Shown here: positions 30,965-40,435 of the stretch, in pieces
How the letters are laid out: every line of letters begins with the position of its first letter
How positions within the stretch are numbered: the first letter of the stretch is position 1
NCBI GenBank assembly: GCA_045810625.1
Contig: JBJMVQ010000078.1
Location: 1 to 48,752 of the forward strand
DNA: 48,752 nt
Source: JACQFZ01 sp045810625
Lineage (GTDB): Bacteria; Pseudomonadota; Gammaproteobacteria; Acidiferrobacterales; Sulfurifustaceae
Direction of reading: 5' to 3'
Notes under the pieces: generated by a model
The model's input: only the letters and a program-made list of their open reading frames with translations
Database searches by the model: none
What the model was told of the DNA's origin: nothing
Translations under genes and position numbers: made by a program

Positions 30965-32671
30965 CTACTGCTGTGCGTAGCTGCGAGGAAGCCAGGCGCC
31001 GAGCGTTGCCTCAAATGCGGCGGCGGCGAGCGGCGTGCCGAAGTAGTTTCCCTGTCCTTCGTCGCAGTGGTACTGCGTCAGGCGCTGCCAAATCGCCCGA
31101 TCCTCCACCCCCTCCGCGACCACTTTGAGAGCCAGATTGTGCGCGAGACCGATCGTGGAGCGGACGATGGCGTCCGAATCGGGATTGCTGGTGAGATCGA
31201 TGACGAACGATTTGTCGATCTTAATTGCATGGATCGGCAGGCGCTTGAGATAGCCGAGTGAGGAAAAGCCGATGCCGAAATCGTCGACCGCGATGCGAAT
31301 CCCGGCGTCGTACAGCTGACGCAGCGCCATCAGCGCCCGATCCGGATCCTGCATCAGCGCCGTTTCGGTGATCTCGATTTCAAGGCCGGCCCTGCCTTCC
31401 TCGGGCACCGCGGTGCGCAGGATTTCCGTCATCAGCTGTGGATTGAGGAGATTCTTCACCGACAGGTTGAGGGAAATCGGAAGCGCGAGATTGCGCGCCT
31501 GCCACGCCGCCGCCTGCGCGGCAACCCGCATCAGCACGTGGTGCGTCAGGTCGTCGATCAGGCCCGATTGTTCCGCCATCTCGATGAACACCTCGGGCAT
31601 GACGGTTCCGTGTTCCGGATGTTCCCAACGCAGCAACGCCTCGCAGCCGGTAATCGCGCCGGTGCCGGACTGCACCTTCGGCTGGAACACCAAGAAGAGC
31701 TGATCCGTGCCGATCGCATCGTGCAGGTCGGCCAGCAGCGCCAGGCGCTCGGGGCTGCTCGGGTCGAGCTCCGGTTCGTACCAGGCGTAACTCTTGCCCT
31801 CGCGCTTGGCGAGGGTTGCAGCGAGATCGGCGCGCTGCAGCAGCCGGCTCGCGTCTTTGACCGGCGATGCGACGATCCCCATCCGCGCGCCGATGTGGAT
31901 CCGGTAGCCGGCCGAGCGATAGTGCGGCGCAAGCGCGCGCAGCACGCGGTGCGCGATCGATTCGACATGTGCGCGGTCCTTTGAAACGACGAGCAGCGCG
32001 AATTCGTTGCCGTAGAGGTGGTACAGGTTCATTTCCTTGATGTGCAGCTCCTGCAAGCGTTCCGCGGCTTCGCGAATGATCTCGTCGCCCTTGCCGTAGC
32101 CGAGCGCGCCGTTGATCTCCCGGAAGTTCGTCAGATTCACGATCATCAGCGCGAGCGGCGTGCCTTCGCCGATCTGCCGATCGACGTCTTCGAGCAGGCG
32201 ATGCCGGTTCGGCAACCGCGTGAGCGCGTTGTAATAAGCGAGATGTTCGATATGCTCTTGGGCGATACGGTGCTCGCGCCGCAGCTGCACATCCTTGAGG
32301 GCACGCTCGACCGCCGGGATGAGGCGGCGCATGTTGTTTTTGAGCACGTAGTCCTGCGCGCCCTGGTTGATCAACTGCACCGCGCGTTCCTCGCCGATCG
32401 TGCCGGAGATCACGATGAAGGGCAGATCGGGGTCGTATTCGCGCACGATCTTCAGTGCATCCAGGCCCTGGAGACTCGGCAGGGAGAAGTCCGAGAACAC
32501 GACGTCCCAGCGCTTGCGCCGCAGCGCATCGCGCAAGCCGGCGCGCGTATCCACGCGTTCGAGATGCGCACGGTACCCGGCTTTTTCCAGACGTCGTTCG
32601 ATCAGTGACTTCACGTCGCCGGAGTGCTCGATAAGAAGAATCTCCAGCGGCGCGGAGCTTTCCATGCTCAT
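30965..32671 (-). CDS. Response regulator with degenerate GGDEF and EAL domains
   Basis: A 568-residue protein: receiver domain at about 8-125 with the phosphorylated Asp in VVFSDFSLPS, GGDEF-like domain at about 150-300, and EAL domain at about 315-560. The GGDEF active site reads YGNEF, so cyclase activity is unlikely; the domain may be regulatory. The EAL domain keeps EALLRW, LEIEITET, DDFGIGFSSL, KIDKSFV and VAEGVED, so c-di-GMP hydrolysis is plausible. ATG 32671 has AGGAT upstream; the longer in-frame extension is basic and non-conserved. It is not part of the biosynthetic locus, but may link lifestyle control to it. Confidence 0.85.
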   Translation of the reverse strand: MSMESSAPLEILLIEHSGDVKSLIERRLEKAGYRAHLERVDTRAGLRDALRRKRWDVVFSDFSLPSLQGLDALKIVREYDPDLPFIVISGTIGEERAVQLINQGAQDYVLKNNMRRLIPAVERALKDVQLRREHRIAQEHIEHLAYYNALTRLPNRHRLLEDVDRQIGEGTPLALMIVNLTNFREINGALGYGKGDEIIREAAERLQELHIKEMNLYHLYGNEFALLVVSKDRAHVESIAHRVLRALAPHYRSAGYRIHIGARMGIVASPVKDASRLLQRADLAATLAKREGKSYAWYEPELDPSSPERLALLADLHDAIGTDQLFLVFQPKVQSGTGAITGCEALLRWEHPEHGTVMPEVFIEMAEQSGLIDDLTHHVLMRVAAQAAAWQARNLALPISLNLSVKNLLNPQLMTEILRTAVPEEGRAGLEIEITETALMQDPDRALMALRQLYDAGIRIAVDDFGIGFSSLGYLKRLPIHAIKIDKSFVIDLTSNPDSDAIVRSTIGLAHNLALKVVAEGVEDRAIWQRLTQYHCDEGQGNYFGTPLAAAAFEATLGAWLPRSYAQQ

Positions 32672-32904
32672 GCGATCCGATCCTGTCGGCGCTCGCGAAT
32701 CGTGCGAGTGCGGCGGTGCATCTTGATGCTCGCCATGATAATGGAGAAGCGGATGCAACGGCGATGTCGGCGTCGCAAATCCGGAGAGACGGATTGGAGC
32801 GGAAAGCGCGTGGGTATCGGAGGTTTCATTTAAGTTAATTTGTTTTTCGTCTGACGCCGACCTCCTTTTCGGTTTTTTGTTTTTGCGCGCGTTCCGTCGC
32901 CGCT

Positions 32905-34095
32905 TCACACCGCCTCGGCCGCGCGTAGCGCGGCAATTTCTGCGACGGTATAACCGAGCTCTCCCAGGATCGCGTCGGTGTGCTCACCGAGCGCCGGCGC
33001 GCGGTTTCGTATACCGCACGGTGTTGCCGAGAGCCGCACCGCCGTGTCCGCGAGCGGTACCGGTTTACGGGCACGCGGATGCTCCACGTAGCGGAGCAGG
33101 CCGCGCGCTTTGACCTGTGGATCGTCGAGCACCTCACGCAACGTGAGCACCGGCCCGGCCGGGATGCGAACCGCTTCCAGTTCCGCGATTGCCTGCACAG
33201 TCGTCCGGGTCTTCAACCACGCGTTCATCGCCTGAGTGATGACATCGCGATGGTCGGCGCGGCTGAGATCGTCGGCGAAGCGGGGATCGTCGACCAGCTC
33301 GGGGCGCCCGACGAGGTTCGCCCAGCGCTCGAACATATCGGAGCCGATCGCGTACACCACGATCCAGCCGTCCGCGGTCGCGTAGGTGTCCGAAGGAGCG
33401 GTATAGAACGCAGCGTTGCCGCGCTGGGTGCGATCGATATCCTTCACATAATGCTCGGCGAGAAACGACTGCATGTAAGTAATGCTCGTCCCGAGGAGAC
33501 TGGTATCGACGATCTGTCCTTCGCCGGTGCGGCTGCGATGATACAGCGCCACCATAACGCCGAACGCCGTGTGCAGCGCGGTGCCATAGTCTTCGAAGGA
33601 AACCTGATCGCGCACCGGCGCGCCGGGGAAACCGGTGATGCTCATGGCGCCGGACATCGCCTGCGCGACCGCGTCGAAGCCGGCGCGATGGGCGTAAGGC
33701 CCGTCCGGGCCGAAGGTGGAGACGCGCGCGAGAATGATGTCCGGTTTGATCGCGCGCAGCTGCTCGTAGTCGAGGCCCATTTTCTTCATCACGCCGATGG
33801 GTAGATTGGCGACCACCACGTCCGCGCTGCGCACGAGACGCCGGATGATTTCACGCGCTTCGGGTTTGCCGGCATCGAGCGTCAGGCCGCGTTTGTTGCG
33901 GTTGAGCGAGAGGAACGCGCCGCCTTCGCCGTCTTCGGTTACCGGGCCGGTGTAGCGATCCTCGCTTCCATGGCGGCGATCCACGCGGATCACGTCCGCG
34001 CCCATATCGGCAAGCAGCATTCCGCAATAAGGGCCCGCGATGAATCGCCCGAAATCGATCACGCGGATCCCGGCAAGTGGACCCGGGGTCGGCAT
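32905..34095 (-). CDS. CaiB/BaiF family (type III) CoA-transferase
   Basis: A 396-residue CoA-transferase. The N-terminal LAGIRVIDFGRFIAGPYCGMLLADMGADVIRVD is diagnostic, and the catalytic Asp is in GFDAVAQAMSG. It lies 125 bases after the end of the acid-CoA ligase gene on the same strand, probably one unit with it and the TRAP transporter. Likely substrate is a carboxylate such as malonate or another dicarboxylate; specificity cannot be read. Confidence 0.87.
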   Translation of the reverse strand: MPTPGPLAGIRVIDFGRFIAGPYCGMLLADMGADVIRVDRRHGSEDRYTGPVTEDGEGGAFLSLNRNKRGLTLDAGKPEAREIIRRLVRSADVVVANLPIGVMKKMGLDYEQLRAIKPDIILARVSTFGPDGPYAHRAGFDAVAQAMSGAMSITGFPGAPVRDQVSFEDYGTALHTAFGVMVALYHRSRTGEGQIVDTSLLGTSITYMQSFLAEHYVKDIDRTQRGNAAFYTAPSDTYATADGWIVVYAIGSDMFERWANLVGRPELVDDPRFADDLSRADHRDVITQAMNAWLKTRTTVQAIAELEAVRIPAGPVLTLREVLDDPQVKARGLLRYVEHPRARKPVPLADTAVRLSATPCGIRNRAPALGEHTDAILGELGYTVAEIAALRAAEAV

Positions 34096-34220
34096 TCGTC
34101 TTTGTGTAATGGCGAAAACGCTGCGGAGTTTGCCAGCGCAGGCGGTCGCGTGTCAAAGCGCGCGATGTCGGAGTTTTGGTGCTGTGGGGCGCCGTTAGCG
34201 GCGGCGCGAGGTCGCGACGA

Positions 34221-35732
34221 TTAGGAATCGCGCTGAATCATCTGTCTCAGCACATTCTTCTGCACTTTACCCATTGCATTGCGTGGGAGTTCATCGAAGA
34301 AATACACGCGCTTCGGCACCTTATAGTTCGCGATCTCGTCTTTCAGGCGCTTGAGAATGTCGGCTTCGGCGATGTTGGCGGCGGATTTGCGCACGACCAC
34401 GGCCGTCACCGCCTCGCCGAAGTCCGGGTGCGGCACGCCGACAACCGCCGATTCCACGACGCCCGGCATTTCGTCGATCAGCGTTTCGATTTCCTTTGGA
34501 TAGACGTTGTACCCTCCCGTGATGATGAGATCCTTCGATCGGCCGACAATGGTAAGGTAGCCGTTCGCGCCGAGGCTGCCCATGTCGCCCGTGTTGAAGT
34601 AACCGTCATTCGTGAACTCCTCCCGGGTTTTTTCCGGCATCCGCCAGTAACCCTTGAAGACATTCGGCCCCTTCACCTGGATCTGCCCGATCGTATCCGC
34701 CGGCACCGGCCGGTTCTGCTCGTCGACGACGCGCACCGAGACCCCGGGCAGCGCCGGTCCGACCGTTCCGCCGATGCGCTCGCCGCGCAACGGATTGGAC
34801 GTATTCATCCCCGTTTCGGACATGCCGTAACGCTCGAGGATCGTCTGCCCCGTGCGTTCGCGGAAGGCGGTGAAGGTTTCCTTGAGCAGCGGGGCGGAGC
34901 CGGAAATGAACACGCGGACGTTGTGGGTCGTCTCCTGCGTCAGTCCGGTCTCCGCCAAGAGACGCGTGTAGTAAGTGGGGACGCCCATGAATACCGTGCT
35001 GCGCGGCAACAACGTGAGCACCTGCCTGGCGTCGAACTTCGAGGTGAAGAGCATCTTGGCCGTGCTCAGCAAAGCCAGGTTGGCGGCCACGAACAGGCCA
35101 TGAATGTGGAAGAGGGGGAGCGCGTGCAGCAACACGTCCGAGGCGGTGAAGCCCCAATAATCGAGCAGCGTGAGCGCGTTGGAAGCGAGATTGCCGTGCG
35201 TGAGCATCGCGCCTTTCGACCGCCCGGTAGTCCCGGAGGTGTAGAGAATCGCCGCCAGATCGTCGGGCTCGACGAGCGTGGTGGAGAAGTCGGCGGATAC
35301 GTCGCGCACAGCGTCGATCAGCGTACCCGTGCCTTTCTCATCGAGCGTATAGAGATGATGCACGCCGGCGGACCGGGCCAGCTCCTGTAACAAACCGAGC
35401 GATTGGGGCCGGCCGATCACGAGGCGTGGCTCGGCATCCTTTAAAAAGTACTCGAGCTCGCCGCGCTGGTACGCGGTGTTGAGCGGCAGGTACACGAGGC
35501 CGGCGCGGACGACGGCGAGATAGACGAACAGCGCCTGTGGCGTTTTGTCGACCTGAACGGCGACGCGGTCACCGACCGCGAGCCCGAGGCCGGTAAAGAA
35601 ACGCGCAAGCCGCGCCGTTTCACGGTCAAGGTCGCCGAAGGTGTATGTCTGTCCGGAATCGGTTTCGAGACATGGACGCCCGAGATCGGAAGTAAAGCGA
35701 GTGGCGAAGAGATCGTAGACGTTGGGATTCAT
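34221..35732 (-). CDS. matB: Malonyl-CoA synthetase-like ligase
   Basis: A 503-residue AMP-forming acid-CoA ligase. The ATP loop ILYTSGTTGRSKGAM, the MGVPTYYTRLL segment, RYGMSETGM followed by TSNPLRGERIGGTVG, and the C-terminal lysine region NAMGKVQKNVL are as in MatB. It makes malonyl-CoA from malonate, ATP and CoA (with methylmalonate also possible). ATG 35732 lies 11 bases after dctM. With the TRAP genes it would let imported malonate feed fatty acid or polyketide extension; the biosynthetic locus has no extender-unit supply of its own. Confidence 0.8.
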   Translation of the reverse strand: MNPNVYDLFATRFTSDLGRPCLETDSGQTYTFGDLDRETARLARFFTGLGLAVGDRVAVQVDKTPQALFVYLAVVRAGLVYLPLNTAYQRGELEYFLKDAEPRLVIGRPQSLGLLQELARSAGVHHLYTLDEKGTGTLIDAVRDVSADFSTTLVEPDDLAAILYTSGTTGRSKGAMLTHGNLASNALTLLDYWGFTASDVLLHALPLFHIHGLFVAANLALLSTAKMLFTSKFDARQVLTLLPRSTVFMGVPTYYTRLLAETGLTQETTHNVRVFISGSAPLLKETFTAFRERTGQTILERYGMSETGMNTSNPLRGERIGGTVGPALPGVSVRVVDEQNRPVPADTIGQIQVKGPNVFKGYWRMPEKTREEFTNDGYFNTGDMGSLGANGYLTIVGRSKDLIITGGYNVYPKEIETLIDEMPGVVESAVVGVPHPDFGEAVTAVVVRKSAANIAEADILKRLKDEIANYKVPKRVYFFDELPRNAMGKVQKNVLRQMIQRDS

Positions 35733-35743
35733 AGCCGAATGCG

Positions 35744-37072
35744 TCAACGCTGCTGATTGGGCAACCACGTCGCAATTTCCGGTACGAAGCAGAGCAGCAC
35801 AATCGACAGTATCATGATGAGGATGAACGGCACCACGCCCCAAATGATTTTACGCAACGGGATGTCCGGCGCGATTCCGTTGATGACGAAAAGATTGAGG
35901 CCGACCGGGGGATGAATCAAGCCCATTTCCATGAGGATCGTCATGATGACGCCGAACCAAATCAAGTCGAAGTTGTGCGCCTTCAGCGCGGGCAGCAGGA
36001 TCGGGGTCACCATGAGAATGATCGCAACCGGGGGCAGAAAAAACCCGAGCGCGATCAGTAGTACGTTCACACCGAAGAAAAAGGCCCACTTCGACATCTG
36101 CAACGTGACGAGCCACTCGGCGACGCTTTGCGTAATGTGCAGGTAGCTCATCACGTACGTGTAAAGAAACGACGTGGCGATGATCAGCATTACCATGCAC
36201 GACTCGCGCACGGTGCCGCCGAGAATCGCCTTGAGCTGGTCCCAACGGTAGCAGGCGTATATCAGCATCACCATCACGAGCGCGGCGCCCGCGCCGATAC
36301 CCGCGACTTCCGAGGGCGTCGCCCAACCGCCGTAGAGCGCGGCCATGATCAGGATGATCACGATCAGGAACGGCGCAAAGCGGGGTAACGTCGCGAAGCG
36401 CTCTGTCCAGGTGTATCGCTCCACCGTCGCCGTCCCGCCCGACGCGCCGTCACCGAGCCGCGCCACGGCTTCCCGATGGTGTTTGTAACCGACCCAAAGC
36501 ATGAACAGCGCCGTCAGCAGGAGTCCCGGGCCGACGCCGGCGAGGAAGAGCCTGCCGATCGATTGTTCCGTCGCGAGGCCATAGAGGATGAGCGTCAGAC
36601 TCGGTGGAATCAGGATGCCGAGCGTTCCGCCCGCCGCGATCAACCCGGTCGCGAGCTCCTCGGAATAGCCGCGGGCGCGCATTTGCGGAATGCCGGACGA
36701 ACCGATCGCGGAGCAGGTCGCCGGCGACGAGCCGCACATCGCCGCGAATACCGAACATGCCATGACATTCGCGATGCCGAGCCCGCCTGGGACGCGGTAC
36801 AGCCAGCGGTTGAGTGAGTTGTAGAGATCGGCGCCGGCGCGGGATTTTCCGACCGCCGCGCCCATGAGCACGAACAGCGGGATGGTCAGCAGCGTGAAGT
36901 TGTCGAGCTCGGCATAGATCGTCTCGGCGACCTGCACGAGATTGATCGTCGGCATGAAAAAGTACATGAACACGAGCGCGACGCCGCCCACGGCGAAGGC
37001 GATCGGCATGCCGCTGAAGAGCAACACGAACGTGGCGACGGCGTAAAGAATCCCGATCTCAAGCACGCCCAT
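35744..37072 (-). CDS. dctM: TRAP transporter large permease (DctM-like)
   Basis: A 442-residue inner-membrane permease of the tripartite ATP-independent family, with about twelve spans; MACSVFAAMCGSSPATCSAIG and GTLGILIPPSLTLILYG are typical. ATG 37072 overlaps dctQ by 14 bases. It forms the transport channel driven by an ion gradient. Its genes lie beside matB, which points to malonate or a related dicarboxylate. Confidence 0.9.
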   Translation of the reverse strand: MGVLEIGILYAVATFVLLFSGMPIAFAVGGVALVFMYFFMPTINLVQVAETIYAELDNFTLLTIPLFVLMGAAVGKSRAGADLYNSLNRWLYRVPGGLGIANVMACSVFAAMCGSSPATCSAIGSSGIPQMRARGYSEELATGLIAAGGTLGILIPPSLTLILYGLATEQSIGRLFLAGVGPGLLLTALFMLWVGYKHHREAVARLGDGASGGTATVERYTWTERFATLPRFAPFLIVIILIMAALYGGWATPSEVAGIGAGAALVMVMLIYACYRWDQLKAILGGTVRESCMVMLIIATSFLYTYVMSYLHITQSVAEWLVTLQMSKWAFFFGVNVLLIALGFFLPPVAIILMVTPILLPALKAHNFDLIWFGVIMTILMEMGLIHPPVGLNLFVINGIAPDIPLRKIIWGVVPFILIMILSIVLLCFVPEIATWLPNQQR

Positions 37073-37577
37073 GCGTCGCCTCCGGTTTCGCGGCCGCGTC
37101 GTCGATGATCTGAATCGCGAGCTGCAGCGCCAGCAATGTGAGACCGAGCGCCATGAAGGAATAGGGGATCCAGAGCTTCGGGCCCCAGACCGAGTTGCTC
37201 GTCTTCCCGGTTTCCCAAGCCTCGTAAAAGAACTGCCAGGAATTCCAGCTCACAAACACGCAGAATGCGAGCGAAACGACGTCGGCGACGAAGAGCCGCC
37301 AGCGATTCAGTCGTGCGGGCAATACACCTCGCAGTACCTCGATAGTGACGTGGCCGCGGTGGAGCTGTGTGTACGCCGCGCTCATGAACGTGGCGATAAT
37401 GAGGAGCATCACCGAGAGTTCGATCTCCCACTCGGTCGGCCACGCGAGCCAATAACGCACGACCACCTCGAAAATCAGAATACCGGCGCAGCCGACGATG
37501 ACGGCGCCCGATAGATACCCCATCACGGTGTTGAGCCAGGCAACGACGCGTTTGAACGTTAGCCAGGGCTTAGGCAT
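37059..37577 (-). CDS. dctQ: TRAP transporter small permease (DctQ-like)
   Basis: A 172-residue protein with four hydrophobic spans and the family's ILIFEVVVRYWLAWPTEWEIE stretch near residue 35. AAGGGG lies before ATG 37577. It partners DctM and is separated from the binding-protein gene by a 130-bp spacer with a nested hairpin. Confidence 0.87.
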   Translation of the reverse strand: MPKPWLTFKRVVAWLNTVMGYLSGAVIVGCAGILIFEVVVRYWLAWPTEWEIELSVMLLIIATFMSAAYTQLHRGHVTIEVLRGVLPARLNRWRLFVADVVSLAFCVFVSWNSWQFFYEAWETGKTSNSVWGPKLWIPYSFMALGLTLLALQLAIQIIDDAAAKPEATHGRA

Positions 37578-37617
37578 CGGCAAACCCCTTGTGCGGCGCT
37601 TCGATTACGTGGAAGGT

Positions 37618-37699
37618 GTCGCCGCGTCGTCCGCCGAAGCGGGAACGACGCGCTTGTTCCTTCTTCGTTCCCGCGAAGCGTGCAGGGAGACGCGGCGAC
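37618..37699 (-). other. Nested double hairpin between dctP and dctQ
   Basis: Outer arms GTCGCCGCGTC (37618-37628) and GACGCGGCGAC (37689-37699) and inner arms GCGGGAACGA (37639-37648) and TCGTTCCCGC (37665-37674) are perfect complements. Together they can form an elongated stem-loop. Such elements can protect the upstream dctP message and reduce read-through into dctQM, giving excess binding protein. Confidence 0.7.
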
Positions 37700-37707
37700 G
37701 ATGTGCG

Positions 37708-38736
37708 TCAGCTCACCTGTAAGGCGAGATCGAGCAGGCGTTTCCCGTCTTTGACCTTTCCGGCGAAGTCCTTGAACGCGCTCTGCTCCGCGATCTTGCG
37801 CCATTTGAGGAAAGTCGCTTGATCCATGTCGACGACTTTGGCGCCCGCTTTGCCGTACACATCGACAACGCGATCGTCGTCCTTGCGCGCTTCTTCCATG
37901 CCGAACTTCTCGAGGCTCTGTCCGGCCTCCATCATTGCCTTCTGATGTTCCGGTTTGAGCGAATCGAACACGCTCTTCGACATCACGAGCGGCTCGAACA
38001 TGTACCAGAACGTGTACTTGCGTCCGGCGGTGAGCGCTTTGCTGACTTCCTGAAGGCGGAAGCTGATGAGCGACGTGCTGGACGTGACCGCGCCGTCGAG
38101 CACGCCCGATTGCATCGCGCTGTAAATCTCATTCGAGGGCACGTTCGTGATCGCGGCACCGGCAGCGTTGAGCATCATGTCCATCTCCTTACTGCCGCCG
38201 CGGAGCTTCAGTCCCTTGGCGTCCTCGGGATTCACTACCGCGCCCTTCGTGCTCGCGATGCCGCCGGCCTGCCACACCCAGGTGATGATCTTGATGCCCT
38301 TGTCCTCGATGATGCGCGACCATTCTTTACCGACGGGCGCGTTCTTCCAGCGCAGGCCCTGATCGTAACTGGTGACGAGGGTCGGCATGAGGCCGAGATT
38401 CACTTCCGGTACTTCGCCGCCGCCATAAGCGAGCGGCAGCACCGACATGTCGAGCGCACCTTTGCGCAGAGCGCCGAACTGACTGAAGGTCTTGACCAGC
38501 GAGCTCGACGGGTAGATCTCGAACTTGAGCTGCCCGTTCGTGCGCTTTTCCACATCGGCGGCGAACTTGCGCGCGAGCCGATCGCGAAAGTCGCCTTCCT
38601 CGCCCTGGCTCGCGGGAAATTGGTGAGAGATCTTGAGAACGCGCGGGCCCTCGGCCGCAAAAGTCTGCCCGCCAAGCGCCGCCACGGCGGGAGCGGCAAT
38701 GAGGCCGCGCAGGATGGAACGACGAGTAGGATTCAT
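37708..38736 (-). CDS. dctP: TRAP transporter substrate-binding protein (DctP-like)
   Basis: A 342-residue periplasmic receptor. The N-terminus MNPTRRSILRGLIAAPAVA has a twin-arginine-like signal, with cleavage likely near QTFAA. The mature protein starts KISHQFPASQGEEGDFRDRLA, and AKGLKLRGGSKEMDMMLNAAGA carries the arginine that usually binds the carboxylate. AAGGAG precedes ATG 38736. Its neighbours suggest malonate, or a related dicarboxylate, as ligand. Confidence 0.9.
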   Translation of the reverse strand: MNPTRRSILRGLIAAPAVAALGGQTFAAEGPRVLKISHQFPASQGEEGDFRDRLARKFAADVEKRTNGQLKFEIYPSSSLVKTFSQFGALRKGALDMSVLPLAYGGGEVPEVNLGLMPTLVTSYDQGLRWKNAPVGKEWSRIIEDKGIKIITWVWQAGGIASTKGAVVNPEDAKGLKLRGGSKEMDMMLNAAGAAITNVPSNEIYSAMQSGVLDGAVTSSTSLISFRLQEVSKALTAGRKYTFWYMFEPLVMSKSVFDSLKPEHQKAMMEAGQSLEKFGMEEARKDDDRVVDVYGKAGAKVVDMDQATFLKWRKIAEQSAFKDFAGKVKDGKRLLDLALQVS

Positions 38737-38898
38737 GTTGCTCTCCTTGATTGGGTCGGATCACGACCGTGGGCGGTAAGCCGATGCCCGGAAACTAAGT
38801 GACTATACCCCCGCGCCACTCGTGGAGTTGCAATTTATACAACAAATAATTCGCTTGTACACCGAGGCGTCGGTCAATCGACGTTGATGCGTTTGCTC

Positions 38899-40155
38899 TT
38901 AAGACGGTTGAATAGGTCGATCACCCGCGGGCATACGGCAACCGCGAATCAGGTCACGCAGCCCCGCCTGCTTGAAATTATCGATGGCGCGGTTCATCTG
39001 AAATTCTTGTTGTATCGCGCTGTCCGCCGCCTTGCCGGGTTCTCGCAGCAATGCGAGGCGGTGGAGGGAATAAATGCCGATCAGAAACGAGAGAAGGGAC
39101 ACGAAATCGAGGCCGTGCAGCAGCAAACGGCGTAAATTCCGTTTCCCGGTCTGACGATCGAGAAGCCCAACGGAAAGTAAGGGTGACGGCCTCACCTTCT
39201 TAAATAAAGTGGCTGCAAGTCCGCCGAGAAGCGGAACGACGGTGGCGGCGATGCCCGAAACGAGTGCATTGATGGCGAGGTATGCGGTGGTTCGCCTCGT
39301 AGCGCGAGGACCATGGCGATGTTGGCCGCTGCGCTCCGTCGTCGTCAACATGCCGGTGAACATATAAAGATCAGTGCGGTAGGGTGAAGTCGCCCAGGCC
39401 GCTGCAGTAAATACACTGTGGAGAACGCGCTGCAAAATTCACCGCGAAGTTCCAGCTTCCGGGAAAAAACGAGGGCGGAAGTTCGGATCGCGCACCCTCC
39501 GGTTCCGGAACACGCGCGATGAACAGAACGCCGAACAGGCCGGTGAGGTCGCCGAGGGCGAAGTAAACCGGATCGGTTCAAAGCGTGCCTGGAACCCGTC
39601 GACGCCGAAAGCGGCAGCCAAGCCGAGGATGCGCCGATGGCTTTGTGACGGCGAGGCGCGTGGCCATGTAATGGCTGCGGCGCTCCCGCGGAATCAGATC
39701 GCGTATCCAAGGGTCCACGCAACGTCGGAAAGCTGCCGAAACCGAAGTAGAGCGACACGACACGATGAGCGCCGGCATCCGGTAATGTTCGGGCAGCGTG
39801 CAGGAAACCGCCGCAAGAAGTCAGCAGAAGACGCGCGATACGGTAAGCGCACCGACGACGAACAGCCTGCGAGAGCGGAGACGCTCCACGAGTTAGATCG
39901 TCGGAACTGCAATATTTGCGTGAGCGGCTGCAGGGCGCCGATCAGCAACGGCGAAGCGCCGAGCTGCAGCGCGAAGGCGACGAGGAACGGGCCGCCGCGC
40001 AGCGTGGCCATCACTTGCGCACCGACGCCGTCGTACACCAGCATGCGCAGCTCGCGCTTCGGCTCTTCGGGCGGAATCACCCTATGCGGTCGAAATCGTT
40101 CGAGTATCGAGGACACTCGCGTCGCGGCGCTCGCTTCGCGCACGGCGCGATCCAC
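38899..40155 (-). pseudogene. Decayed MFS transporter
   Basis: Fragments of one MFS carrier lie in different frames of the minus strand. The start side (near 40155) reads MLVYDGVGAQVMATLRGG, then VAFALQLGASPLLIGALQPL; the middle (near 39700) has DPWIRDLIPRERRSHYMATR; the last part (near 39300) has AINALVSGIAATVVPLLGGL and FLIGIYSLHRLALLREP. The pieces keep the right order, but no single frame spans them, so at least three frameshifts are needed. The first fragment could start at GTG 40155. It is not expected to give a functional protein. Confidence 0.75.
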
Positions 40156-40435
40156 GTTGTTGTTTCCTAAGCCAGGAACGAGGTTGTGGTTTTGGGGCGA
40201 CGCCGTTTTTGTGGCCGTCGCTTCGCTTTACAATCGGTCGTCGCATGAGTGCGTGGCCGGATACCGCGCCACCGCGGCACGACGAATGTGGCGCGCGTTC
40301 CCGGGAAAAATTCGAGTGCTGCAGAAACGGAGGACAGCGCGGAGCCGTATTCGCCGCAGCGAATTGGAGAGGGGGTGCGAAAGCAGCGCTGACCGCGAGG
40401 CGCCGTGCAACCCAAGACTTCGACAGAGACAAATC

